Below are positions 1 to 10,619 of a DNA stretch of 64,000 bases, piece after piece (positions within the stretch are counted from its first letter, which is position 1; every line of letters starts with the position of its first letter). The DNA comes from Scolanthus callimorphus. Taxonomy: Eukaryota; Cnidaria; Anthozoa; Actiniaria; Edwardsiidae. Made by a program: the position numbers and the translations under genes. The notes under the pieces were generated by a model. That model was not told where the DNA came from, ran no database searches, and saw only the letters and a list, made by a program, of their open reading frames with translations. Location of the stretch: assembly GCA_033964015.1 (NCBI GenBank), contig CM066923.1, forward strand, positions 6,251,978 through 6,315,977, in the 5' to 3' direction.

Positions 1-404
1 GCACATGTATTTCCAAATCGTTTCTTATAGTATAATTCTCACATAAAATGGTACATAAACCAAAGTTTAAAGCCTAATATCTTAAGACGGATCCATAAGA
101 AAAAATAATCATTTTTGATGTTTTGTTTTTCATCACAAACCACCAAGTTCACCTGAGTTAACCTGACCTTACTATTTGAAATTTAGTGATTTTAGCAGGT
201 CATTTCCGCTCTGTCGTAACGAGATAAATTAAAGGATGATTTAAACTAATTTGCGAGTGCTTGACTCATTTGCAGCAACAACTCGTTCTATCGACGTCGA
301 TTCTAAACGAACAACTTACGACTCTTCTGGTAAGACTGGATTCTTGGGAGTAGCTTAACTAATAGCTTAACTCTAATACGAAATGCCTCTGACAAAAAGC
401 AGGC
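1..404. other. Non-coding flank, no gene seen
   Basis: No convincing coding frame, splice pair or repeat was recognised here. It probably lies in the intron upstream of the exon at 2420. Confidence 0.4.
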
Positions 405-407
405 TAA

Positions 408-728
408 AGGCCCGTTCACACGGCGCGATCTTAGCTGCGATTTGAGGTGCGCTTTCTGTGACAATCGTCGATGTCATATCGCGCGGTTTGAACGGCAGGC
501 GATTTAGCTCTGCGATATTTGTCCGTTTGTTGGCGATCTGATGAAATCGCACCCGCATCGCAGTGGGATTCGAACATGTTCAAAACGCCTGCGACGTCGC
601 GGCGACATCGCCAGTGAAATCGCCATAAGATCGCGGCCATTCACACCGCGCGATATGACATCGCCACGAGATCGCCACAGAAATCGCACCTCAAATCGCA
701 GCTGAAATCGCGCCGTGTGAACGGGCCT
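408..728. mobile_element. MITE-like inverted-repeat element, TAA target duplication, copy 1
   Basis: A 321-bp inverted repeat. The left end begins aggcccgttcacacggcg and the right end is its complement, ending cgccgtgtgaacgggcct. The flanks on both sides are TAA (405-407 and 729-731), a 3-bp target duplication typical of PIF/Harbinger-type elements. The interior is dense in subterminal copies of gcgatttg and atcgca motifs. There is no coding capacity. A second copy lies at 53449-53771, also flanked by TAA. The superfamily is inferred from target-site length only. Confidence 0.85.
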
Positions 729-1005
729 TAAGTCATTCTAGAGAAAGGAAGATCGCCCATTCAGAATGACAATTGCGAGCCCGTCAATTCTCCCAACCGT
801 ATAAATATATAGCCGTAATTTGACTTTGGCAATGAAAGGGCGAAAAGACGCAATGCAATTTCCAGAAGACGGTCTTCATCGTCATCGTCCTCTCTTCCCT
901 CAGGCACCTCCCCACGGGCGCTACAGTAGTCTTGACTTCGGAAGATGGTTTTTGATGTTTTTTCTTCGAATAAAAGAAATAGCTTTTCGCCGGTTGTTTC
1001 CATAT

Positions 1006-1891
1006 CAGGGGGTCGTTTCTCGAAATCGCCCGATATTTTCGGGCCCGATAAACTTTTCGGGTGGTTTTTCGGGCGAGATTTAGGAGTCACGAAAAGTGTT
1101 TCTCGAAACTCCCAAAACCCCCGATAATTATCGGGAACCCAAAATCAATATTATAATTTTCAAACTTTGCGAATACTTTGCATAAATAAACAATGAAAAC
1201 ATAGGAAACTTATCGATTCGTCGCCGTCAGGGGACAAAGTGTATCGCCATGTTGGTATTTCCATCGATAAATGCCAAGAAATTAGATAAAATGTGCGAAA
1301 AAGCAAGCATTTTGCACCGAATTCTTGTAGATGCATTGGTACTTTGTTTACAACATGTCAAAAAAAGTTTGACAGCCGCTCTCAAATTTGACAGGCGAGC
1401 TGTCAAGAAAGAGAATGAATTTGATTGGCCAAAAAGCGAGATGCTTGCACCTGATTGGTGTATTTTATCGGGATGGCGGTAAAAGCAACTCGGGAGAGTT
1501 ACCGGGAAACCATTTCGCAGCAAAGAAAGAAAGTTTTGGAAACAAAGCAAGACACATTCTATTCATAAATGTCTGTTTTACGAGAAGAAACATGCATTTT
1601 CGGGGAAATTCAACTTCGCTGGTACTAGAGGGATAAATAAAGTCGCAGAGGAGTGAAAAATCTTAGTTAATTTTGCTGTTTTTCTTCACTACTCTGAGGA
1701 TTTTCGGAAACCCGAAAAAGTTTAGGGGAGAAACCCTTCTCCCCTTATCAAGGGGCGAAAAAGTGACGCAAGTTTATCGGGCGCGAAAAACTCGGGAGTT
1801 TCGAGAAACGCAAAATTCGTCATCCGCACGCTTTTCGGGTAATTTATCGTGCTCGAAAAGTTTTCGGGCGTTTCGAGAAGCGACCCCCAGG
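1006..1891. mobile_element. Degenerate inverted-repeat element
   Basis: The left end (cagggggtcgtttctcgaaa) and right end (tttcgagaagcgacccccagg) are reverse complements. Inside them both arms carry repeated ttttcggg, tttatcgggc and tctcgaaa motifs for roughly 90-200 bp. The size is about 890 bp. No target duplication is obvious. The interior (about 1130-1690) has no recognisable protein. Confidence 0.6.
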
Positions 1892-1904
1892 CACCAAAAC
1901 AACT

Positions 1905-2150
1905 AACGACAATAGCAACATCAACAACAGTAATGACAGAAACAATAGCAACAATAACGACAACAGCAACGATAACAACAATGAGGATAACAACAAAAGC
2001 AACAACAACAACAACCACAATAGCGACAACAACAACAGCACCGACAACAACAATAACAACAACAGCAGCAATAACAACAAAGGCAAAAACGACAACGACA
2101 CCGACAGCAGCAACCACAATAGCGACAACAACAACAGCACCGACAGCTTT
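1905..2150. repeat. Imperfect CAA/CAG-type trinucleotide repeat
   Basis: About 245 bp of degenerate acaaca/gcaaca/gacaac triplets with almost no T on this strand. It yields long low-complexity frames on both strands (Thr-rich forward, Val/Leu-rich reverse) that should not be read as genes. Confidence 0.85.
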
Positions 2151-2419
2151 GATTTTTGTCATTGTTGTTTACTTTTATTCGTGTAGGATTTTTGGTAGAC
2201 GCCTAAATTATATTAATTCTGAAACAATACAAGGATAAAAGTCCATCCGAAAATACTAGTTTTCTGTTTTTCTAAGAGCCTGCTTTTTGCAAATGAGGCA
2301 TGCCCATCACGCATTGAATGTTGCTTTAAAAATCTGCTAAACTATGATTTCCGGTTAGTCTGTATTCACGGAGTAAAGAATGTTCAGATTGGCGCTAACT
2401 CGGTGCGTATGTCTTGTAG

Positions 2420-5400
2420 GGTATCATAACCGAAAGAGATATGGCAAGAGAAAGGTGAGTGTTGCTAGTAAATGTAAATGTTAACAGCATTTGAAGTGGA
2501 CTCCCAAGACTTGCGGCTCGTAATGACGCTGGGGTCACGTGATTACGTACCGTTTACGTACCCAGGAGCCCATCAACAGGAGCCTCCATGTTCTCTACTA
2601 GTCTAGCCATATGCACAGGAGTAGAAAATATATTTTTAGACTGTCGAGTGTACGTTTTTACCTTTAGAGCAGTTTTCTTATGACTGTGAAAAGTTCCGCG
2701 AAAGAGTTGTACCGCGCCGCGACCGTGACCGTACCGCGACTACGCGATTTCATTCGGTATCTACAGCAGGCCAGGTTCGGTACCGCCACCGCGACAGTAC
2801 CGCGCCGTGTCACTGCGCTTTTCACAGTCATACGAGATCTGCTCTATCATTAACGTTCCCATTACCGTTATCATTATCGTTACCGTTATCGCTATCGTTA
2901 CTGATATCGTACTGTTGTCGTTTTCACATCCAGAAACCCTAACTTAACTTTTTATCTGAATTTCTCGTCAGGTTACGGTGTGACCTTCAACTCGCCAATA
3001 CGCAGATTCAGAGATTGAAGCAAGGTCGCTCATCATCTCGACGCATGCGTGATAGCACTAACTACCTGTCGCATGATGACGGGTACTCCGGCTTTCGCGT
3101 AGACTCACCTCGACCCAGTTCCCCGACCTCCTCCGCGGCCGATATTGACTCAGGTATCCCATCAGGCTAGTGTCACCATCTCTTCTTACTTTTTAACAGT
3201 TTCCTTTGTTGAGGATTGATATTTGGCGTTCTCTTATTTATTCTTGGATTATGATGATTATTCATGTTGTTATAAATGATAATTAATGTATTTTATTTGT
3301 ATTTTTTTTTACAGATTACGCGCCCTTATCGGAAGCTAGCACAAGTGATTGGCTCTCGGAAGATAACATGGTAAGGTTCCGAGCTTGAACGTGTCAAGAT
3401 TTTGGCCCAATATTGTTGTTAGAGTAGATTTCGTATGACTGTGAAAAGGGACGGTCGCGGTGGCGGTACGGAACCTGGCCTGCTGTAGATACGGAATGAA
3501 ATCGCGTAGTCGCGGCGCGGCACAACTTTGTCGTGGCACTTTTCACAGTCATACGAAATCTGCTCTACAGTAAAAACCCGCATATAAGAACCTGGATTTT
3601 AAGAACCTGTTAGGCTAGAATTATCCATGTGAACCCCATGTTTCCTTGTATTTTTAATTCAAATAAGAACCTGTTTTAGCCTAAAATTCTAGGTTCTTAT
3701 ACGCGGGTTTTTACTGTATTTCAAGTTGAACGCCTCTCTGCAGATGTTTCGTGATGTTTTCATATAATTTGTGTCTGTGTCACGCAGTTGTCCTTTTGTT
3801 TGTGATAAGTCAGTCACATGCATGCATTTCCATTCGCAGGATGTCAATCGCTCATCGTCGTTCAGTGGATACCGGAACAGAAGTTCATTTGTAAGTCACG
3901 CAATCTTACTTACTTGTCACGCCATACTCAAACAAAATTTCAAATCCAACAGTGCTGTATCGTCTTCATTCGTTTTATTGTTTTCACAACGTAGCGAAGT
4001 ATTGTGGACCCTTACGACCACGCGTATTTGAACATTTTTACGTGTGGCAGAAACCATAACCATTTTTAGGAGTGGTTTAGAGCGGATTTCAGGTGACCGT
4101 CGAAAGTAAGCCAGACTTGTGTTTAGTCAGCGTTTCTATGGTCGAGAGCAAAGTCTTTCAGCCAGTCAAATTGCGAACTAAATGAAAACGCGCCAACGCC
4201 CAAGTTGACTAAACGCAAGTCTGACTGACTTCGCCTCCTGATTGGTATGTTGTTGAATGGCTTTCACTCCTGATTGGTTTGTTATTGAATGGCTTCCACT
4301 CCTAAGGCAGAGCTACTGCGTCATCAGTATGGAATGTTTCAGTTCGTTGTTCAGACGTCGTTTCTTGCACAGGGAACCCAGGCGCGATTAAGGAGAGTTG
4401 TTTACTCATGCTAGTTGATGGCCACTTTTTAACAATGGACGACTCCAGCTATAACGCACGCGCGCGCTGCATGTCGGTAGATGTGGGACATTTGTCGAAT
4501 AACTGTTAAAAAAGCGCGCGTTGCATTCTTGTAGTTGTGGTACATGGCTTGGGCATTTCTGAATAAAGAAGAGCGCGCGTGCTTAAAGCTGGAATCGTCC
4601 ATTAGGGATCATTTGGCGACTGAATGAAAGCGTTATTTTCGGGCTCCGTTGATCCATATTTAGTTGCTAAGACACGAGTACTTCCTCTTTTCCTATCCCT
4701 CTTGGTATGGTAAAACTGGATTAAATCGGATAAAATGGGAACATTATTTAAAATTAAAGTTTAATCTTGGTAAATCGACTATAAAATCACTCTCAAAACT
4801 GCGGCACTTCTCACATAGCCTGGACCTCAGCCCTCCCTCTCTCTCAATCGTATCTCACTTTACAAAAGGAAACTTCTGAATTCACCACGAGATTTTCTCA
4901 TCCATATGGTTACTTCCAAGCAGAAACTCGTTTTTGACAACGTTTCCAAGGCAACATGTGCCTTCTTCAACAAGTCACGGCGCCTGAGTGCCTAGCGTGG
5001 TTGTTCTCGCATGTTTTTCTGCTTGAAGGGAGCGCGCGTTGTCATGGCATCGTAGGCAAACCCAAGTTTTTTTTTTGCTATGTTTGTTTCTTACCTGCAC
5101 GTGTTTCTGAGAAACCGACCAATCAGATTCTACTGTCAGATTTTAGGTAGTGATCATATGTAATCAGAGCTGGAAATAATTTTTCTTACTTGACCGGACA
5201 TATGTCCATTAAAACTTGTTTCTTGGTTGTCTCTACTGGAAAATTGGCCAGACATATCTGAAAATAGGATAGTTGGCGATTTGGATCAGACAATGTCCGG
5301 TGACCGGCAGTAATTTCCAGCTCTGGTAATGGATAAGAAAATATGGTGACGGAGGCACGAGAGAGTTGGACGACTGAAATCAGGCTACTTTTCAACAGCT

Positions 5401-8246
5401 CCACTCCATCTCACGGTAAAACTCTTAATCTTCATCGTCATAAACATTTATTCTCTTGGTTCTCTAGGCTTTCCGCTTTGCTCATAGAGTGAAGAAATGG
5501 CGCAGGCGCACTAAGCCTAAGTGATGGCGCAGCGCTGTTTTGTGATTGTATTTTACGTGGGATTTCTGTTCGTTGGCGCGGGGACTTAAGTTTAAGTGAG
5601 GGAAAGTGAAATCATAATCAGCGTAAAACTCTAAACCGTGACAAAATAATATTTTTACCCTTAATTCTAATACTGTTTAAATAGTGCCTAGCGCTAAACC
5701 TAACTAAATCTAAAGCCTAAATTTCTTGTTTTGCTGTTAAAGATATTAGCAAATACAGATCTTTCCATTGGATCGGATTGCTGCGATGTTTGACGACTGG
5801 AAGTGGTGGTAAGTCTGTCAGAGTAATGTGTACTAAGACACCAGGGTATTTTGGGTAAATTCCAACATGGCGTCGATTCCACAGGGAGCCCGACTTTTTA
5901 GGCGGAAGGCTGTATCATAGCTACCACCTTAACTGGATTAACTTCTTGGCATCAACCTGGGCCAACCGGTTTCAATTGGCTTCAAACTTGCGTATCCCAT
6001 ACGTCTGCCATCACCATGGCAACGCCACCCCATCGCATTTGACAAAAGCATATTTGATGTCGTGTCACCAGTGATGGTCACACTACTCCTCGAGCGCGAC
6101 AGCTTAAGAGCCAGTAACAGCGCAGCGTGTGTTTGCGCTCGTTTTTACGATATTAGGTAAGACCAGTAATTAGGTCTTTTAAGTCGATTTCTGTCATTTC
6201 GAGTTCTGACGAGTTTGGGCTTCCTGTGGAATCAACTCAGCAATTACAACGCCAGTTCCAAAGCCTTGTGGTAATCATTTTAAAATCGCACTCCAAGATT
6301 ACTTGCACTTATAAGAATACGCTACGTAGTAAAACAAAATGCGTTATTGCAAGCGACGTTTAACGGTTAAGACTAAATATTAAAATACCTAAGAAACACA
6401 AAGAGTAAAGAATAAAACTAAGTTAAATATAGAACGAAATAATTTTTAGAACGTTGCATCGCCGACCCACAGCACTTTTTTGTCATCGTTTCTCTTTTTT
6501 TTTCCGACAATCAAGCTATTTTCAGTCGAGTGTTAAGCATCCCGTAACTCTCGCATGCGCATGCGCGGATTTGATACAGAGCCGTCGAGGGAACGTCCTG
6601 CGCATGCACCAACGTTCAAAAGCAGCCAATCAGCAAAGGCCCTCAAATGGCTGAGGAGCTCGGGAGCTCTGGGTACGAGAATGAGTGTAAAGCAACATAA
6701 CTAAACTGCGCAGGCTTCATGTAGGTTACGGGCAAGTTCCCTTTAGATACCCACATGAAACCCTTCACCGGTTCCTCTTTTTTTTTTTCGTTTGTTTTTC
6801 GATTTTTGATCAATTCAATTGAATAACAGTAGATGACGGCTAACGGCTTGATTAATTGAGAAGAAAAACATGCAAAAGAAACAAAGTTTGTTCTGTGGGC
6901 AGGATGCAACGTATATTCGCACTGTAAGTTGACAGTATTGGATAACTAGTTATTTGTTGCACTGTATGGTAAACCGCTACGCAGTCTCTTGTTAATTTTA
7001 TGGATAAAACCTTTCAAAGATTGCAGATAAATGTTAATATTGCAGGGGTAAGTGAGGAGCAGTAATACTTTGTCAGCATGGTCACTGGAATATGGCACAT
7101 GGATAAACTAAATTTGCACATATAATCATATGACAGACACGTTTTGCTGCTTTATAGTCCAAGACAAGCAGCTTTACATTTAGAGCAGATTTCGTATGAC
7201 GACAAAGTTGTGCGGCGCCGTGACCGTGCCGCGACTACGCGATATCATTCCATATTTACAGCAGGCCAGGTTCCGTGCCACGACCGTGACGCGACGTGTT
7301 GCGGCACTTTTCACAATCATACGAAATCTCCTCAATGGACGGCGATTCCAACTATAACGAACGCGCACGCTGCATTTCGGTAGAGAGCGCGCACGCTTGT
7401 AGCTGGAATCGTCCATTGATGTTATTACGCCTCTTCATTCAGACCCCCTTCCCCCATCCCACCTTTAATTTCCTGTTTTTGATCTCCTAAAGACCCCCCC
7501 CCCTCCTCTGGTCGCAGGCATGCTAGCCCCACCCCCCTAGTAAACATGCCAATGACTACTGACGTGTCGACTAACCGACAGAGTTGTATCACAGAGGCAT
7601 ACGGAATCTTTTTGCTTGATTCTCGAGATGCCTTTTTGTCTTGTATTTGCCGTTGAAGTTCCCCGCTACCAAAGCGTTCTAGTAGAGAGCTTCCTGTGAT
7701 TTAGTAGCGACCACACGATCACGATAGTTCGTGATAGTTGTCGGGAGTTCTATCTATCATGTGCGTTTGTTCACCAACTATCGTGCACTATCATTACCGT
7801 TTGGCCGGAGATTTACTGGGCAAAGGCTCGTATCTCTACGATATAGTTCATTGGTATTGCAGGCTGTGTGTTTCTCTAAGCCAAACGTGTAGCAGGGGCG
7901 TCCCAAGGGGCTTACAGGGGTCCCGGAATCCCCCTCTTCTTGACCGCCATTGCCGAGTTTCATATCGTGAGGGACTGCGTACGAATACCTTAATATTACG
8001 ATAGTCAAAACAAGACCCACTTAGTAAGAAAGAGCCCTTCAAAAAGTCCCGAGGACGCCCCTGTGTAGACATTCTTGTAACTGTCGTCAAGTCTGCCTTA
8101 TCGCGATCCTAACGCCCACGTCTTGTTTCCAGGCCACCAGTGGCTACCGCTCGTCCACAGGATCCTCCTCGCGCCACTCTCGCCACAGGGTACCCGCAAG
8201 CAGAACGTACTGGAGTGACGACCCGGACTATGAATCACAATTCTAG
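2420..8246 (+). CDS. 3' end of an unidentified coiled-coil gene, five terminal exons
   Basis: Five exons join in frame: 2420-2454, 2972-3153, 3315-3370, 3840-3890 and 8133-8246 (stop TAG at 8244-8246). Every boundary is AG..GT and phases agree (2,1,0,0). The first exon here begins after an acceptor at 2418-2419, so the start lies in exons to the left. The 146 visible residues start with a charged heptad-like stretch (ITERDMARERLRCDLQLANT), consistent with the end of a coiled coil. A Ser/Arg/Asp/Tyr-rich, low-complexity tail follows, with SHDDGYSGF, SEASTSDWLSED and several SGYRSS-like repeats. The last residues are YESQF. S-x-F at the C-terminus fits a class I PDZ ligand (S at -2, hydrophobic at 0), which is an inference. 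I do not recognise the family. The last intron (about 4.2 kb) contains three MITE-like elements. Confidence is high that this is coding and low on function. Confidence 0.75.
2665..2846. mobile_element. MITE-like family A, copy 1
   Basis: Inverted-repeat element whose ends read tagagcag..tatgactgtgaaaag and cttttcacagtcatacgaga..ctgctcta. The core is GC-rich with ctacgcgatttcatt and ctacagcaggccaggttc. It lies in the intron between 2455 and 2971 of the coiled-coil gene. Related copies are at 3420-3567 (opposite orientation) and 7181-7334. Confidence 0.8.
3420..3567. mobile_element. MITE-like family A, copy 2, opposite orientation
   Basis: Ends tagagtagatttcgtatgac and gtcatacgaaatctgctcta are inverted repeats. 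The core (gaacctggcctgctgtagat, aatcgcgtagtcgcgg) is the reverse complement of the core in copy 1. It lies in the intron 3371-3839. Confidence 0.8.
4237..4302. repeat. Short tandem duplication, 32-bp unit
   Basis: Two copies of ctcctgattggtatgttgtt.. / ctcctgattggtttgttatt.., each followed by gaatggcttycactcc. They are intronic in the coiled-coil gene. Confidence 0.7.
4433..4604. mobile_element. MITE-like family B, copy 1
   Basis: The ends caatggacgactccagctat and agctggaatcgtccatta are inverted repeats, with gcgcgc-rich subterminal blocks. A shorter relative is at 7333-7418. No coding capacity. Confidence 0.75.
4605..5165. other. Intronic DNA, nothing recognised
   Basis: Part of the large last intron of the coiled-coil gene. 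No element ends or coding frame could be supported. Confidence 0.4.
5166..5324. mobile_element. Short inverted-repeat element
   Basis: Ends agagctggaaataa and ttatttccagctct-like (taatttccagctct). Inner complementary blocks are gaccggacatatgtcc and acaatgtccggtgacc. About 159 bp, non-coding. Confidence 0.6.
5875..6233. mobile_element. Possible inverted-repeat element
   Basis: gattccacagggagcccga at the left and gggcttcctgtggaatc at the right are approximately complementary. The interior shows no further clear pairing and no gene, so the call is weak. Confidence 0.35.
6240..7180. other. Intronic DNA, no gene seen
   Basis: AT-rich DNA with short A/T runs (tttttttttc near 6780). No splice-compatible coding exon was found. 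Confidence 0.4.
7181..7334. mobile_element. MITE-like family A, copy 3
   Basis: Left end tagagcagatttcgtatgac, right end ttttcacaatcatacgaaat. The core tacgcgatatcattccatat followed by cagcaggccaggttcc has the same orientation as copy 1. The left arm lacks the tgtgaaaag block. Its right end overlaps or abuts the family B element that starts at 7333. Confidence 0.75.
7333..7418. mobile_element. MITE-like family B, copy 2, short
   Basis: Ends caatggacggcgattccaac and agctggaatcgtccattg are inverted repeats. At 86 bp it is about half the length of the 4433-4604 copy. It directly follows the family A copy. Confidence 0.7.
7893..8063. mobile_element. Inverted-repeat element with caggggcgtcc ends
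   Basis: caggggcgtcc at 7893 pairs with ggacgcccctg ending at 8063. Pairing continues inward only weakly. It lies at the 3' end of the last intron of the coiled-coil gene, about 70 bp before the last exon. Confidence 0.55.
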
Positions 8247-8766
8247 CGAGCGCAAGGCATGCAGGAAAGTTGTTTCATCGAATTCTCAGAGGATCAGGCA
8301 TTCTCTACGTTCCAGCTCTAATCTTAGTTAGCATTTATTTAATTAGAAATTACAAAAGAGCTGCTCTCTCCCGATCCTTGAAACATAAAATTTAACCCTC
8401 CTGGTTTTTTATAAAAAAAAATCTCTACAAATCGTTATTGTCGGGGAGAGAAGTACTCTTTTACGCCAAGATTAAGAATCTCGACCACATTCGTCACACT
8501 CTACGAGTACTGGTCGATTTTTAAGGCTTTTGTATAAATTGCTTGATATAAAAAACCATTTCAATCTAAATTAAGTATCGCTCAAAGATATGAAATCCGT
8601 TTTTAATGCCAGGACGCGTTTCTACATTTCAATGAACTCTAAAAAAATGAATTTATTAGTACAATCTCTACCCAGATCTATTGTTCTTGGAATCGACCAG
8701 GGGTAAATTTCCAGGGGGTACTCGGGCAAAGACAAGACGGGGGGAGGGTCCGACGTTTTTTTTTTT

Positions 8767-8797
<31 letters not shown>

Positions 8798-9129
8798 GGG
8801 GGGGGGTATAAATTGTCTTTTTTTAAGTGGGGGCGGGGTGAAACCTCGAGAAAAAGAAACGTAGAAATATTCTTGGCTAAAGAATTTGTGATTTAGTGCT
8901 ATTTGTGTACGGATGTTTTTGTATTTTTTGGGGAGGTGGTGTGTAAAATATTGAGCTCTGCTCTCCCCCAGTCATGTTTTTGCTCGAGTACTCTCTTTAG
9001 GGTAAACTCCCTTGTAGTCGTATAATTTCTGATTAGTTTCTGGCGTCTGTTCTATCCAGATAAGAATTTGAATCGAGTGAATTCGGGTTGGAGAATTCCC
9101 CGAGAGTCATTCACCGGATAGTAGGGATA
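8247..9129. other. Probable 3' UTR and spacer with GT/poly-G tract
   Basis: Follows the TAG at 8244-8246, AT-rich. A (GT)n run followed by about 26 consecutive G lies at 8765-8806. No canonical AATAAA stood out. No second gene is visible. Confidence 0.45.
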
Positions 9130-9133
9130 TTAA

Positions 9134-9556
9134 CCCTTTCACGTCCAGAGGCGATCAACCTTGAACTTCTCCCAACTATATCAAGGCATTGTCAAGAAAA
9201 CAAGAAAGGAGAATTTCATGAATCATCCACTAAGTGATACGAAACACAGGATTTTTTTGCAGAAATCCTTCATGGGAAAAGCTGAATTTCCCCAGCCTAG
9301 CCCCTGGCGTTCTGAGTGGGTTTCCTGTGGTTTGTAAGACATGTGTGACGTAACGTCACGGTTCATTCTCCGAACACAGGAAGCCCACTCATGTGTTTGT
9401 CATGAGACAAACACATGGATGCCTAACACTTCCCATTCTTGTACCATGAATGGGTTCGTGCAGAAATTTCCTTTGACAGATGCCAGCACCAAATTCTCCC
9501 ATCAAGTGTATTGTTTTGTAAGGAGAAGTGCTATTTTGGTCTTAGGAGTGAAAAGG
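9134..9556. mobile_element. TTAA-flanked MITE-like element, piggyBac-type ends
   Basis: TTAA at 9130-9133 is followed by ccctttcacgtcc. The right end is ggagtgaaaagg followed by TTAA at 9557-9560. TTAA duplication with CCCTTT-like termini is the known signature of piggyBac elements. Inner blocks (tttgcagaaatccttcatgg, tgaatgggttcgtgcagaaa) also pair. No transposase is encoded, so it would be non-autonomous. Confidence 0.6.
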
Positions 9557-9832
9557 TTAACAAAACCCTGTACCGGAACTCTGATGTATATACCCACTGT
9601 ATAAGGTATTGTCGTGTTGGTTCTCATAAGCCGAATTATTTTAATTATTATATTGTTGTTGTTATTACCGGGTATTAACAGCAGCGTAGATCAAAAGATC
9701 TAGAAGTTAAAATGTAATGCATAGAACGACTAAAGACTCGTAATAAACAACAGAGATCCGCATGGTTTTATAATCTGCTGGGTTGAGTCTTGATGTTGAG
9801 CTAAGTTAGCGTGTGTAAAAGCAGTCAAAGGT

Positions 9833-9955
9833 TAGCCTGAATTTTAAGCCGTCCCTCCGCTCTCGGAATCGTACCCCTTTTTGCAAGAGGAGATAGTCTC
9901 CTCTTCCAAAGTGAAGTACGATCGAGTGCGAAGGGACGGCTTAAAATTCAGGCTA
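9833..9955. mobile_element. Short near-palindromic element, tagcctgaatttta ends
   Basis: Left arm tagcctgaattttaagccgt and right arm acggcttaaaattcaggcta pair for about 24 bp. Inner blocks (cgctctcggaatcgta / tacgatcgagtgcg) pair more weakly. 123 bp, non-coding. Confidence 0.75.
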
Positions 9956-10380
9956 GTCAAAGCTGTACAGTGGCTGTACTCCAGGCTGAAACCAATATGG
10001 GCGTTGGGGTCGTATTGTGCGCAGTACTCTAATCATTTTTGTGTGAAAAATGACATTCCTCATGTGAAAATAAATATTCTAGACCTGCGATAAAAGATCT
10101 TGAAGATTTTAGAATGTTTGAAGAACAAAAAACCGGAAGCTGGTGGGATAGGTCATGTGTGCACTGAACCCCAATAAACGGCGTTTGCATCGTGGTTACA
10201 ATTGTCGAATTTTTCCTATTCGACGAGTGTATGTGCAGAACTAACAAAAGTCTCTACCCAAAGGAATCATCACATGATCTGAACTGGATGCCAGGCCGTC
10301 AGCCGATTTGGCTATAGCTTTTTCCTTCGCCACCATCTATTTCTTGCAGCCAAATTCGTAGCATCGCATGATCCACAGTA

Positions 10381-10617
10381 ACCTGATTCTCATCCGCTAC
10401 GGTGGAGTTCGTTGGCACTTCCTATCAATCCGCGTCTGATCAACGTCATGGGTGAAAATTTCTGGATGAGAACTAAGTGGGGTAAGGTAAATTCTCAGCG
10501 ATTTGAATAGATACACATACACTCGCCAAATCGGCAGAACACGTGACCCCGTGACGTTGATCAGACGCCAAGGTAGGCAGTAGCAACAACTCTACCGTAG
10601 CAGATAAGAATCAGGCT
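10381..10617. mobile_element. MITE-like family C, copy 1
   Basis: Left acctgattctcatccgctac and right gtagcagataagaatcaggc are inverted repeats. Inner arms (gttcgttggcacttcctatc / aggcagtagcaacaactc, gcgtctgatcaacgtca / tgacgttgatcagacgc) also pair. Related sequence is at about 36150-36420 in a PAK intron. Confidence 0.7.
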
Positions 10618-10619
10618 AG

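Noticed and set aside
1722..2238. Long frames over the CAA/CAG repeat on both strands
   Set aside because: Low-complexity Thr-rich or Val/Leu-rich readings of a trinucleotide repeat; no splice or start context.
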